From: Phycisphaerae bacterium
Lineage (GTDB): Bacteria > Planctomycetota > Phycisphaerae > Tepidisphaerales > Tepidisphaeraceae
NCBI GenBank assembly: GCA_014379105.1
Contig: JACMML010000365.1
Coordinates: forward strand, 1-32,735
Direction: 5' to 3'
DNA: 32,735 nt
This document shows positions 8,157 through 16,110 of the stretch, piece after piece (position 1 is the first letter of the stretch; each line of letters starts with the position of its first letter). Position numbers and translations under genes: made by a program. The notes beneath the pieces were generated by a model. It searched no databases, had not been told where the DNA came from, and saw only the letters and a program-made list of their open reading frames with translations.

Positions 8157-8609
8157 TCACACCCCAATATCTTCATTCCACAACTTAGGATTGGCGGCGA
8201 TGAAGTCGCGCATCATCTGGATGCAGGTGGCGTCGTGGAGATTTACCACTTCGATGCCCGCGGCCTCCATGAAATCTCCGGAGCGGCCCCATTTGCTTTC
8301 GCCGCCGGGGAAGGTGATTGATTCGCCGACGACGACTTTAGGCACGCCGAACTGAACGGCCGCGCCGGTGCAGAGGAAACAGGGCATGAGCGTGCTGTAG
8401 AGCACCGTGTCTTTGTACGTCGCCTGCCGGCCGGCGTTTTTGAGGCAGTCGATCTCAGCATGCGCCATCGGGTCGCCGTGCTGCACGCGCCGGTTATGCC
8501 CTCGGCCGATGATCTGCCCGCCGCGCACCAGCACACTGCCGATCGGCAGGCCACCTTCGGAAAGCCCGAGCTTCGCTTCGTCGATGGCCGCTTGAAGAAA
8601 TGGGTCCAT
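8157..8609 (-). CDS. Cytosine deaminase, yeast Fcy1-like zinc enzyme
   Basis: Zinc-dependent deaminase of the cytidine/deoxycytidylate deaminase fold. Its closest recognisable relative is yeast cytosine deaminase Fcy1, which converts cytosine to uracil for salvage. Zinc and catalytic residues are H50 and E52 (HAEIDCLKNAGR) and C77/C80 (MPCFLCTGA). Beyond these it shares Fcy1-type features: YKDTVLYSTL, VVVGES, and the C-terminal lid with WNEDIG. Length (150 residues) matches Fcy1 (158). The start ATG at 8609 has AAGGA about 10 nt upstream and lies 13 nt after the preceding membrane-protein gene, so it is co-transcribed in the rsmG block. Other nucleobase deaminases (guanine, tRNA adenosine) fit less well because of the Fcy1-like tail. 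Confidence 0.85.
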   Translation of the reverse strand: MDPFLQAAIDEAKLGLSEGGLPIGSVLVRGGQIIGRGHNRRVQHGDPMAHAEIDCLKNAGRQATYKDTVLYSTLMPCFLCTGAAVQFGVPKVVVGESITFPGGESKWGRSGDFMEAAGIEVVNLHDATCIQMMRDFIAANPKLWNEDIGV

Positions 8610-8622
8610 GATTCGATATCCT

Positions 8623-9216
8623 TCAGGTCCAATGCGGCGGTTCCATCTTCTGTCTTTGTATTGCGCAGTTAATCAGATTAGCCAGATCACTCATCTTCAG
8701 CCAGTCGCCCACACCGAGGACAAGGAAGTTGTCACCATGCCCAACGAATCTTAAGACGACCGCATCGCACGGGCCATAATAATCAATTCGCATCGCCCCG
8801 GTGACCCAATCGCGGTGAGCCGCACACGATGCGAGCTGGGGCCATGGGACAAGATGACGACGCCGCCTCCGAAAATTGGCCGTGCAGAGAGTCATCCCTC
8901 TCCTGTCGAACCGAATCACATTGCAGTACCTCTCGCGTAAAGCAATCGACAGAATCTTGATCGCCATGATCATTGTGCCAGCCGCAATCGCCGGATGGTT
9001 CATCAAAAAAACAAGACAACTCATCCCTGCAAGCAGAACGGCGAGCCCCACCACGCAGATTACAAATAACGCGTAATCTGCGGTAACAAGCCGGTCGAAA
9101 ACAATTAGACAATGTCGGCGAGCGGCATAGTCAAAACGCGGTCCGAATATGCTGAATTTCGAACCCGGGTTGCGGCGTACGATAGGATCTTGCTCTTTCA
9201 AGAAAAACTGAAGCAT
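8623..9216 (-). CDS. Hypothetical two-helix membrane protein
   Basis: I do not recognise a family. The 197-residue product has a basic N-terminal stretch of about 45 residues, two closely spaced hydrophobic helices (around YALFVICVVGLAVLLAGM and the IAAGTMIMAIKILSI region), and a C-terminal part of about 100 residues rich in beta-type sequence (RFDRRGMTLCTANF, VPWPQL, DAVVLRFVGHGDNFLVL). This resembles the layout of small PH-like membrane proteins, but that is a guess. ATG 9216 is taken as the start; a TTG at 9234 in frame is the alternative used by the ORF track. It sits 40 nt downstream of rsmG and 13 nt before the cytosine deaminase, in the same direction, so it is probably part of their operon. 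Its C-terminal PH-like layout is similar to that of the protein at 15285-15791. Confidence 0.6.
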   Translation of the reverse strand: MLQFFLKEQDPIVRRNPGSKFSIFGPRFDYAARRHCLIVFDRLVTADYALFVICVVGLAVLLAGMSCLVFLMNHPAIAAGTMIMAIKILSIALRERYCNVIRFDRRGMTLCTANFRRRRRHLVPWPQLASCAAHRDWVTGAMRIDYYGPCDAVVLRFVGHGDNFLVLGVGDWLKMSDLANLINCAIQRQKMEPPHWT

Positions 9217-9256
9217 TTTGCTTTCACAATTCAACCAACAATGATTTCCAGATCCT

Positions 9257-9955
9257 TCAGTAATGTTTTCCGACTACGATCACATGCCCCGCCAGCGCCG
9301 GATGATCGACCGCATTGCTCGAGAGGTTCCATCGCTTCTTATTCCACGCCGTTACATTCGCGATCTCCTCCGCTGCCTTGGGGCCCTTCATCGCCAGCAG
9401 GATCGAAGATCGCCGCATTAGTTTGTCGCACCAGCCGAGCAGCTTATCCAGCTCGGCCACGGCGCGGGCGGTGACGATGTCGTACTTTTCGTCGAGGTCT
9501 TCCATGCGCGAATGGATCGCGCGAATATTCGTGACGCCAATCTCCCCGACCATCGCCATGACGGCGTCCAGCTTTTTCTTTGTCGAATCGATAAGCGTCA
9601 CGGAGATGTCCGGCCGGGCGATAGCAATGATCACTCCAATAATCCCACCGCCGGCGCCTACGTCGGCCAGCTGGATTGGTCCCCTCTCCATCCGGGAGAG
9701 GGTTTGGGTGAGAGTGCCTGCACTACCGGTTCCGCCTGTGCCCTCACCCCGACCCTCTCCCGGAGGGAGAGGGAGAAATCGCAGCAGCGTCAGCGCGTCG
9801 GCCACATGCTTGATCTCGGCGTCGGCGCGATCGCTGATGCGCGTCAGGTTCAGCACTTTGTTTTTTTCGATCAGCAGGTCGAGATACTGGTCGATTTTCG
9901 ACAGTTGATCCTGAGATAAGTGGCTGCCGGAGATTTGATTCCAGACGGGATTCAC
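9257..9955 (-). CDS. rsmG: 16S rRNA (guanine(527)-N(7))-methyltransferase RsmG with an inserted repeat
   Basis: RsmG (GidB) methylates N7 of G527 in 16S rRNA using SAM. The 232-residue protein has the family N-terminus (KNKVLNLTRISD, HVADALTLL), the SAM motif DVGAGGGIIGVIIA (98-111), VTLIDSTKKKLD, and the MEDL/YDIVTARAVAELD region. Between RFL (61) and QLADVG (95) sits a 33-residue low-complexity stretch (PPGEGRGEG ... LTQTLSRMERG) encoded by a palindromic repeat (9681-9774). Without it the length would be about 199, close to normal. The reading frame is kept through the insertion. The start is GTG 9955, overlapping the stop of the phosphatase gene by 4 nt (GTGA), so translation is probably coupled. 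The insertion lies in a loop just before the SAM-binding strand, so an active enzyme is plausible but unproven. Confidence 0.92.
   Translation of the reverse strand: MNPVWNQISGSHLSQDQLSKIDQYLDLLIEKNKVLNLTRISDRADAEIKHVADALTLLRFLPLPPGEGRGEGTGGTGSAGTLTQTLSRMERGPIQLADVGAGGGIIGVIIAIARPDISVTLIDSTKKKLDAVMAMVGEIGVTNIRAIHSRMEDLDEKYDIVTARAVAELDKLLGWCDKLMRRSSILLAMKGPKAAEEIANVTAWNKKRWNLSSNAVDHPALAGHVIVVGKHY
9681..9774. repeat. Palindromic repeat element inside rsmG
   Basis: Two arms, about 9682-9714 and 9741-9774, are near-perfect reverse complements (CCCTCTCC...GGGAGAGGGT...GGGTGAG) around a 26-nt centre. Each arm is itself a small palindrome. The element is similar to widely scattered palindromic units that translate as PLPPGEGRGEG / LTLSRRERG in many bacterial genomes. 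It lies in frame within rsmG. Only this copy is seen in the window. Confidence 0.8.
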
Positions 9956-10389
9956 TTCACTAATCCGCTGACGAGATAGTCGTGGAACTTTTCGTTATAC
10001 AGCGCGCCCGGCCGGCGCTGCTGAATGCGCTTCACGGCGTCTTCCCCTTTCATACCCAGGTACATGAGGATCAGCCCGGCCATCAGCGCCGAGCGGTTGA
10101 GCCCGATGCCGCAGTGACTCAGCACGCGATCGCCGCGGCGGATCAGTTCCGCGCACATCTTTGCCACGCCGTGCAGGCGGTCCATGTCGGGCATTTCGGC
10201 GTCGTGGATCGGAAGGTAGACGTACAGGAACTTATTCGCCTCGGTCGGCACGCCATGATCGATATCCCCTTCCAGATCGATGACGGTATCGATCCCTTTA
10301 TCAAGGATCGGACCCCAATCCTGGATTGCCGCGCTCAGAAAGAGCTTGCCTTCGTCATCCAATTGCACAATTTCGGCAAGCACATCCAT
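9952..10389 (-). CDS. Dual-specificity/tyrosine protein phosphatase family protein
   Basis: A 145-residue cysteine phosphatase with the HCx5R signature SHCGIGLNRS (nucleophile C93, phosphate-binding R99) and a likely general acid D63 in LPIHDAEMPD. It lacks a signal peptide and membrane segment, so it acts in the cytoplasm on a phosphoprotein or phospho-metabolite. The length is typical for a compact DSP domain with no accessory domain. It is the first gene of the minus-strand block and overlaps rsmG by 4 nt. A TAAACT box sits 7 nt before its ATG, without a -35, so a very short leader is possible. The substrate cannot be inferred. Confidence 0.85.
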   Translation of the reverse strand: MDVLAEIVQLDDEGKLFLSAAIQDWGPILDKGIDTVIDLEGDIDHGVPTEANKFLYVYLPIHDAEMPDMDRLHGVAKMCAELIRRGDRVLSHCGIGLNRSALMAGLILMYLGMKGEDAVKRIQQRRPGALYNEKFHDYLVSGLVK

Positions 10390-10818
10390 TTACGGCAGTT
10401 TAACCGATCGAGCTCTTGCGCCCACGCTCCCCCTAAGCGTCTGAATCACAACCGTTTAGCTTTATGTTTAGCGTTATCTGATGACCGCCCTCATTAGGGC
10501 TCTTTGGGGCTTGCCCCGATTCCGGCATGATGAACGCCGTTCGTAATATAGGACCATTATGTGGGATTTAATGCTTAGCGTTGGCGTTTCTGTGTTCCTC
10601 GCTGTCCGCGTCGGCGTGCCCCGATCGCGTCGTGTGCGATTCACTTCACGTAGCCGTTGAAAAAGGTTTAGCTGTGCGCTCGTTTCGCCCCCGATTCACC
10701 GGGTCGCGGTTCTTCTGTCTGGTGCTTTCCTTCCCGATGAAACTAAAAAACAACTCCAGACCCGCCCGGATTCCGATATCGTCGGTTAGAGGCATTTCGC
10801 CTATACTGACGTGACGAC
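10390..10818. other. Intergenic region between divergent phosphatase operon and dxs
   Basis: This 429-base divergent region contains two small adjacent hairpins (GCCCT-catt-AGGGC and GGGGcttgCCCC near 10489-10519) and several TTTAGC or TTAGCGTT strings (about 10454-10472, 10573-10579, 10667-10672). I recognise no RNA family and see no convincing ORF. A TATACT box sits next to dxs. Confidence 0.5.
10802..10807 (+). promoter_or_regulatory. -10-like box (TATACT) just upstream of dxs
   Basis: TATACT ends 11 nt before the dxs ATG, the same distance as in uvrC. The predicted leader would be 3-6 nt and there is no Shine-Dalgarno before the ATG. No good -35 hexamer is visible. Confidence 0.4.
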
Positions 10819-12786
10819 ATGGGCCTTCTCGAACAGATCAAACAGCCTTCGGACCTTCGCACCCTTGCGATCGACCAGCTTGAGACGCTCGCCAAAGAGA
10901 TCCGCGAGCGCATCTTCGCCGCCGTCAGCACCAATGGCGGACATCTGGCGTCCAACCTCGGGGTGGTGGAGCTAACCATCGCTCTGCATTACGTTTATAA
11001 CTTTGGACCGTATCCCGACGGGCCGGACCGGTTGCTGTTTGACGTCGGGCACCAGTGCTATCCGCACAAGATGCTCACCGGCCGGGCGCAGCAGTTCGCG
11101 ACGCTGCGAAAGCGCGGCTCGGTCAGCGGCTTCCCTTCACCTGATGAAAGCCCGTATGACCTCTTCGCGGTGGGTCACGCCGGGACGGCGATCTCCACCG
11201 GCGTCGGACTTGCACGCGGTGATCAGGCCGCGGGGCTTGCGAATCATGTGGTCGCGGTCGTCGGCGATGCGTCCATCGTCAATGGGCTCGCGTTCGAAGG
11301 GCTCAACAACGCCGGCACACTCAAGCGGCAGATGCTGATCATCCTGAACGACAATGGCATGAGCATCAGCCAGCCCCAGGGCGCACTGGCGGAGTACATG
11401 GAACGCGTGCGCGTCAGCACGACCTACGACGAATTCAAACGATTCTCCGAAAAGATCGTCCACCAATTCCCCACCCGCGTCGGCCGCACGATTGAGCACG
11501 CGTGGCACGCGTTCACGCGCTCCGTCAAAGGCGCAATGTGGGACGGCGCGCTGTTTGAGAACATGGGCATCAAGTACATGGGCCCGATCGACGGCCACGA
11601 TCTGCCCGGGCTTGTCAACTTCCTCGGCGAGATTCAGCACGTGAATAAGCCCGTGCTTTTGCACGTTAAAACCCGCAAAGGCGAAGGCTACGAAGTCTGC
11701 ATCAACGACCCGACGAAGATGCACTCGCCGGCCGCGTTCGTCGTCAATGGTTGCCGTGTGGAGATCAAGCCTTCAAGCCGCTCATGGACCACCGCGTTCG
11801 CCGACGCGTGCATCGAGCTGGCGCAGAAAGATTCAAAAATCGTCGCCCTCACCGCGGCCATGCCGGACGGAACCGGGCTGAGCAAGTTCCAGAAAATGTT
11901 GCCCGATCAATTCATCGACACCGGCATCTGCGAGAGCCACCTCACCGCAATGGCGGCCGGCATGAGCAAAGCCGGGCAGAAGCCGATCGCCGCGGTCTAT
12001 TCCACGTTCATGCAGCGCGCTTTCGACCAGGTCTGGCAGGAGGTTGTTCTCAACGGCGTGAAGGTGATCTTCGCGATGGACCGCGCCGGTTTTGTGGGAG
12101 ATGACGGGGCGATTCATCACGGGTTCATGGACCAGGCGTTTCTGCGTCCGATGCCCGGCCTGGTGCTGATGGCGCCGTCGGACGAGGCGGAACTGAAACG
12201 CTCTTTGAATCTTGCGATAAGCATCGACAGCAGCAGCGCCCTGCGCTACCCGCGCGACGCGGTGCCGGCCGTCAATTTTGAAGAGCTGACTCCGCCGCAA
12301 TTGCGCGAGGCCGCGGGTGCGGAATGGCGGTTGGGCGTCTCGCGAACGCTGCGTGAAGGGATTGATGCAACGCTGATCAGCTACGGCGCGCTCACCGAGT
12401 ACGCGCTGATGGCGGCGCAGGTTTTATCGGAGGAAGGGATCGAGGTAGAGATTGTCGATGCGCGCTTCTGCAAGCCGATCGACGGCGCGATGCTCACCCG
12501 CGTGCTGCGCCCAAACCATCCGGTGCTGACAATCGAGGACCACGCCCTCACCGCCGGCTTCGGCGCGGCCGTCCTCGAGTACGCACAGGCCAATGGGCTC
12601 CCCACGCAATACATCACTCGGCTTGGCCATCCCGAGCGCTTCATCGCCCACGCAACCAGGCTCGAGCAACTGACCGAAGTCGGGCTTGATGCCGCCGGGA
12701 TTGCGTCGAGTGTGCGGGATGTCGTCCGTGTCGCCGTTGCTGCGAATACAACGGCGGTCCGACCCCTCCAAACCAACCCTGCCTAG
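10819..12786 (+). CDS. dxs: 1-deoxy-D-xylulose-5-phosphate synthase
   Basis: Thiamine-diphosphate enzyme joining pyruvate and glyceraldehyde 3-phosphate to DXP, the first step of the MEP isoprenoid pathway and a precursor for thiamine and pyridoxal. The 655 residues show the DXS order: GGHLASNLGVVELT, FDVGHQCYPHKMLTGR, the ThDP motif GDASIVNGLAFEGLNNAG ... LNDNGMSIS, PIDGHD, and the transketolase-type pyrimidine domain with GICESH (E372, aligned with the catalytic E370 of E. coli) and DRAGFVGDDG plus HHG. The C-terminal transketolase domain ends near residue 640. Several normally constant positions differ (HAGTAIS for HSSTSIS, GDAS for GDGA, GICESH for GIAEQH, IHHG for THHG), so this is a divergent DXS branch. 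No other MEP gene is nearby. Confidence 0.92.
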   Translation: MGLLEQIKQPSDLRTLAIDQLETLAKEIRERIFAAVSTNGGHLASNLGVVELTIALHYVYNFGPYPDGPDRLLFDVGHQCYPHKMLTGRAQQFATLRKRGSVSGFPSPDESPYDLFAVGHAGTAISTGVGLARGDQAAGLANHVVAVVGDASIVNGLAFEGLNNAGTLKRQMLIILNDNGMSISQPQGALAEYMERVRVSTTYDEFKRFSEKIVHQFPTRVGRTIEHAWHAFTRSVKGAMWDGALFENMGIKYMGPIDGHDLPGLVNFLGEIQHVNKPVLLHVKTRKGEGYEVCINDPTKMHSPAAFVVNGCRVEIKPSSRSWTTAFADACIELAQKDSKIVALTAAMPDGTGLSKFQKMLPDQFIDTGICESHLTAMAAGMSKAGQKPIAAVYSTFMQRAFDQVWQEVVLNGVKVIFAMDRAGFVGDDGAIHHGFMDQAFLRPMPGLVLMAPSDEAELKRSLNLAISIDSSSALRYPRDAVPAVNFEELTPPQLREAAGAEWRLGVSRTLREGIDATLISYGALTEYALMAAQVLSEEGIEVEIVDARFCKPIDGAMLTRVLRPNHPVLTIEDHALTAGFGAAVLEYAQANGLPTQYITRLGHPERFIAHATRLEQLTEVGLDAAGIASSVRDVVRVAVAANTTAVRPLQTNPA

Positions 12787-12907
12787 CCATGCCGCTCGTT
12801 TTTTTCGTCCGCGAACCCGAACTGCGACAATTTCCACTAATTTTCATTGCCTGTTGCACCAACCTTCGGCATATTCAACGAGAGTTCGTGGAAAGGCGGA
12901 GATCAGA

Positions 12908-15142
12908 GTGCGGCTGAGGATACATCCAGGCGTTTACCCGCTCGTGTGGACGATCTCTACACTCGTCTCGGGAATCGCCAGCGCTGCGATTTCATTCACA
13001 GCCAACAGTGGCACAGACTGGCGTATTTCCAACGGTGCGCTGACTGTCAATTTCAATCCGACCAATTCGCAGATCTTTAACGTTTACGTCAAGAACAACA
13101 CTGACGACATCCTGAACCCCGCCAACTCGCGCATATATCCCCAGTTTACAGGCACGCCCTTCGGCGCCGGGACGATGACATCCGGCCGCACGCAGACGGC
13201 GGATTACATTGATTTCTGGACCACCACGCAGTCCACAGGGACAGCCGCAAATCCGGTGACGTATTCGTTCCATTACGTGATGTTCAATAACGACCCGGCC
13301 ATCCACATGTATGAGTTGGTCGATCACTCAGCAACGGATCCAGCGACTGAAATGGCCCAGGGGCAGTTTCTCATGCGGGTGGATCCGGACAAATTTCACA
13401 CCCAGCACCAGGTTGATCCGGGCCCGTTCAACATGGGCGTCAAACAAAGCACCCTCCCCGACTACGCGACGTTCACCGCCGCCCAGGCCCAGCCCGGGCG
13501 CACAGTGCAGGATGCGACGAATGATTTCACCGGCATCCCCGCCTTGACCAATCCCATCGGAAAGAACTTTCACACGAAGTACGACCACCAGGCCTACGAG
13601 CAATTTCACAAGGGGCACCTGGAATACGGCGATAAATACGCCGTCTCGACCGTCATTCCTTCTCAGGAGAGCATGTCGGGCGGGCCCACCAAGCAGAACC
13701 TGATTTTCACCGATTCGATCCTGATGATGGAGTTCATGTCCGGACACCAGGGCACCACCGGCTATGCGTACAAACCCAAACAGGGCGTGGACACCTCGCG
13801 CCTCTACGGTCCGTACGTATTCCGCGCCACCGAGCGCGAGGGTAAGACCGGCGATCAGCTTTACGCCGAAGCGATTTCCACGGCCGGGGAGTATCGGACG
13901 AAATACGACACTGTCGCGCCGCTGATCGCGAACGGATATGTCCCATCCACCGCGCGCGGCGGAATCCAACTCAACATCGGCAGCACGGCCGGGTGGAATG
14001 CAAATGCGAATCACAACACAGTCGTCCTGTCCGACAACGGCGTAAACTTCCAAAAATCCGGCACGGGCTACCAATACTGGACCCAACTCTCAAATGCCGG
14101 AGCAGGCACCATCAATGGCGTGGTGCCGGGCACGTACCGCATGAGCATTTACCAGCTCGGCAAGTGGGGCGAGACACGCGTGGACAACATGGTGGTGCAG
14201 CAGGGCAAAACCACACTTCCGCAGGACGCGAAGTTTGTGCCGGAGAATTTCAGCACTCATGCCCCGATCTGGACAATCGGCACGCCCGATCGATCGTCCC
14301 ATGAATTTCTCAACGGCCACTCCGCCAATGGCGACATGCTGCGGCAGTATCATGGGTCGTACGATTTCTGGAAGCAGCTTCAGGACCTCGGAACTCCCGG
14401 AAAAATCGTCTATTATGCGACGGCCGTGCCCGGACATGCCGCGACAAATGATTCGAATAAGTGGATTGCCAATCACTGGCGAAAATTCAATCCCGGCTTG
14501 TACAACCCGGCCAATGCCACGACCGACAACTACTCAAACATCGCACCACAATACGTGAAAGACGCCGGCGGGCCCGCTGCATACAACGGCCTGCCATGGG
14601 AAGTGCATTTCACCACCACCGCGGCCCAGAAGGCGCAGGGGCGCTATATCACGCTGTCGGTCGCACTGGCTGGAGCGCTGGGGGATTTCACGGCGACGTT
14701 GAATGGCACATCACGGGTATGGAACATGACCAACTCCACCACCCCCGCCTACCGCTCGGCCGATGCCGGGTTCTTTCAGTGGGTTGTTCTGCAATGGGAT
14801 GATCCCAACGGCACGCTCCTCAAAGCCGCGGGCATCGACAACCTGCTGACAATCAGCGTCGGATCGAACAACGGCATCATGTACGACGCGCTTCGGCTGG
14901 AGATCAGCGGCGTCTCGGCGCACCCGGATGTCACCGGTTGGCACGATTACGATTTCGTCAGCAGTTCCGACAACACCAATAACACGCGCAACGCGAACGA
15001 ATCCTTGGGCGGAAGCCTCGTGCAAGTGTTCGTGCCCGAGCCGGCGGCAATGGGAGTGCTGGGCGCCGCGGCGATCGGCATGCTGCGCCGCCAACCGCGC
15101 ATCAATTGCCGACGTCCGATATCACGGACCGATCCAGCGTGA
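12908..15142 (+). CDS. PEP-CTERM rhamnogalacturonan lyase-like protein (PL4 family)
   Basis: Probable exported polysaccharide lyase cutting the rhamnogalacturonan I backbone by beta-elimination. The chosen start is GTG 12908 (GGAG 7 nt upstream), giving a 744-residue protein with a signal peptide (h-region near LVWTISTLVSGIASA). The ORF track's 12686 start overlaps dxs and is rejected. The order matches PL4: a beta-sandwich catalytic domain with candidate catalytic K224 (FHTKYD) and H280 (MSGHQG), 56 apart versus 60 in the Aspergillus enzyme (K150/H210); an FnIII-like domain with YQYWTQL and NGVVPGTYRMSIYQLGKWGE; and a carbohydrate-binding-like C-domain with IWTIGTPDRSSHEFLNG. The end is a PEP-CTERM sorting signal: VPEP, hydrophobic helix, RR. 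About 15 extra residues follow the arginines, longer than usual. No pectin-utilisation cluster is adjacent. Confidence 0.75.
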   Translation: MRLRIHPGVYPLVWTISTLVSGIASAAISFTANSGTDWRISNGALTVNFNPTNSQIFNVYVKNNTDDILNPANSRIYPQFTGTPFGAGTMTSGRTQTADYIDFWTTTQSTGTAANPVTYSFHYVMFNNDPAIHMYELVDHSATDPATEMAQGQFLMRVDPDKFHTQHQVDPGPFNMGVKQSTLPDYATFTAAQAQPGRTVQDATNDFTGIPALTNPIGKNFHTKYDHQAYEQFHKGHLEYGDKYAVSTVIPSQESMSGGPTKQNLIFTDSILMMEFMSGHQGTTGYAYKPKQGVDTSRLYGPYVFRATEREGKTGDQLYAEAISTAGEYRTKYDTVAPLIANGYVPSTARGGIQLNIGSTAGWNANANHNTVVLSDNGVNFQKSGTGYQYWTQLSNAGAGTINGVVPGTYRMSIYQLGKWGETRVDNMVVQQGKTTLPQDAKFVPENFSTHAPIWTIGTPDRSSHEFLNGHSANGDMLRQYHGSYDFWKQLQDLGTPGKIVYYATAVPGHAATNDSNKWIANHWRKFNPGLYNPANATTDNYSNIAPQYVKDAGGPAAYNGLPWEVHFTTTAAQKAQGRYITLSVALAGALGDFTATLNGTSRVWNMTNSTTPAYRSADAGFFQWVVLQWDDPNGTLLKAAGIDNLLTISVGSNNGIMYDALRLEISGVSAHPDVTGWHDYDFVSSSDNTNNTRNANESLGGSLVQVFVPEPAAMGVLGAAAIGMLRRQPRINCRRPISRTDPA

Positions 15143-15229
15143 TCCGGTAAAATATCTGCTTTTCCATGCGACATTTGCACGAACCGATGCGTCCCGCGTA
15201 CACACCGATCCCAGATTCACCGGCCGGAA

Positions 15230-15257
15230 TTGACCCCACTGGCCGATCGTATCTAAT
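15230..15257 (+). promoter_or_regulatory. Sigma-70-type promoter for the 15285 gene
   Basis: TTGACC (15230-15235), a 16-nt spacer and TCTAAT (15252-15257) match the -35/-10 consensus at 5 of 6 positions each. Transcription would start near 15264, about 20 nt before the ATG at 15285. Confidence 0.5.
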
Positions 15258-15284
15258 AGCTGTCGGCGATCGCGCCGGCCTGTC

Positions 15285-15791
15285 ATGGACGACCAGACCC
15301 TTTCATCGCTGATCACGCTCTGCTCGCTGGCGGTATTCGCCGTCAGCGCCTTCGCGGCGTTCTGGATGTGGCGCGCCCGCCGCAGCGGCTGGGCGACGCT
15401 CGCCGACGCCTATGGCGCTCGGCCGACCAAAGATTCCACGCCACGCCGCGGCGAGAGCATCGTGATTCGCCCGTCAAAGCTCGGCTACCCCTGGATGGTC
15501 ACCGCGCGCCTCACCGTGGACGGCCTGCACATGAGTCTCATGCGCCCCTTCAACCTCGGCCACGAGCCGCTGCTGATACCGTGGAATGACATCGAAATTT
15601 TCGCAGTCGACACCTACCCGGCCGACCGACTCTACGACCTGAAGCTCTCCCACGAGCCGAACCTGAAAATCCGCATCGGCGTAGCGCTCGCCCAGGGAAT
15701 CCGCCGCGCCGCGGATAACGTGCAATATTTCGTTCCGCCGACCCCGCCGAAATCGGTCGTCAAGCGCGCTCAGCAGCCGGCGGCGATTTAG
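15285..15791 (+). CDS. Hypothetical single-pass membrane protein
   Basis: No family recognised. The 168-residue protein begins with one hydrophobic helix (about 10-30, ITLCSLAVFAVSAFAAFWMW), then a basic stop-transfer stretch (RARRSG). The rest is a soluble domain with alternating strands: VTARLTVDGLHMSLMRPFNLG, LLIPWNDIEIF, RLYDLKLSHEPNLKIRIG, and a terminal helix. The pattern of a strand-rich core with a conserved PWNDIE motif recalls PH-like domains of small bacterial membrane proteins, but this is only a suggestion. The tail is Pro/Lys-rich. It has its own plausible promoter and is followed 70 nt later by the Phd/VapC pair on the same strand. Confidence 0.65.
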   Translation: MDDQTLSSLITLCSLAVFAVSAFAAFWMWRARRSGWATLADAYGARPTKDSTPRRGESIVIRPSKLGYPWMVTARLTVDGLHMSLMRPFNLGHEPLLIPWNDIEIFAVDTYPADRLYDLKLSHEPNLKIRIGVALAQGIRRAADNVQYFVPPTPPKSVVKRAQQPAAI

Positions 15792-15798
15792 TCTGATC

Positions 15799-15828
15799 TT
15801 GACCTGCTCAACACGGGCATGCTATTCT
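15799..15828 (+). promoter_or_regulatory. Promoter of the first Phd/VapC pair
   Basis: TTGACC (15799-15804), an 18-nt spacer and TATTCT (15823-15828) form a sigma-70-like promoter 33 nt before the antitoxin ATG. The perfect 8-bp palindrome CTGTACAG follows the -10 box and could be part of an operator bound by the antitoxin. Confidence 0.5.
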
Positions 15829-15861
15829 GTCCAGAACCTGTACAGATTTATGGGAGCCGTT

Positions 15862-16110
15862 ATGGGACAAGATTCAATCGGCACATTTGAAGCCAAGGCG
15901 CAACTCAGTCAGCTGCTCGATCGCGTGGCGCTGGGAGAAACAATTACGATCACTCGGCACGGCACACCCATCGCGCGGTTGGTTCCGGTCAATGAAATGA
16001 ACCGGTCGGCCGCACGCGAGGCGACCAAAGAATGGAAACAGCTCCGCGCCGGAAACCGGCTCGGCGCGGGCTTGTCAATTAAGGCACTGCGGGCCCAAGG
16101 GCGTCGATGA
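15862..16110 (+). CDS. Phd/YefM-type antitoxin
   Basis: Antitoxin of a type II module: it binds and neutralises the PIN toxin encoded next to it and normally represses its own promoter. The 82-residue protein has the Phd/YefM DNA-binding start SIGTFEAKAQLSQLLDRVALGETITITRHGTPIARLVPV, followed by a basic C-terminal helix expected to cover the toxin. ATG 15862 is chosen because GGGAG sits 6 nt upstream; the ORF track's 15799 would include the promoter. The toxin gene overlaps it by 4 nt (ATGA), which couples translation so that antitoxin is made first. The pairing and overlap make this assignment firm; function is inferred from the family. Confidence 0.85.
   Translation: MGQDSIGTFEAKAQLSQLLDRVALGETITITRHGTPIARLVPVNEMNRSAAREATKEWKQLRAGNRLGAGLSIKALRAQGRR

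Noticed and set aside
9160-9180. TTCGAACCCGGG string suggestive of a tRNA T-arm
   Set aside because: No acceptor, D or anticodon arms can be built around it, and it lies inside a minus-strand coding region.
12686-12907. N-terminal extension of the lyase ORF overlapping dxs
   Set aside because: The overlapping segment is a shadow of dxs; a signal peptide and Shine-Dalgarno place the start at GTG 12908.
13328-14086. 252-residue minus-strand ORF inside the lyase gene
   Set aside because: Antisense shadow of a well-supported coding sequence, with Arg/Gly/Val-rich composition typical of shadows.
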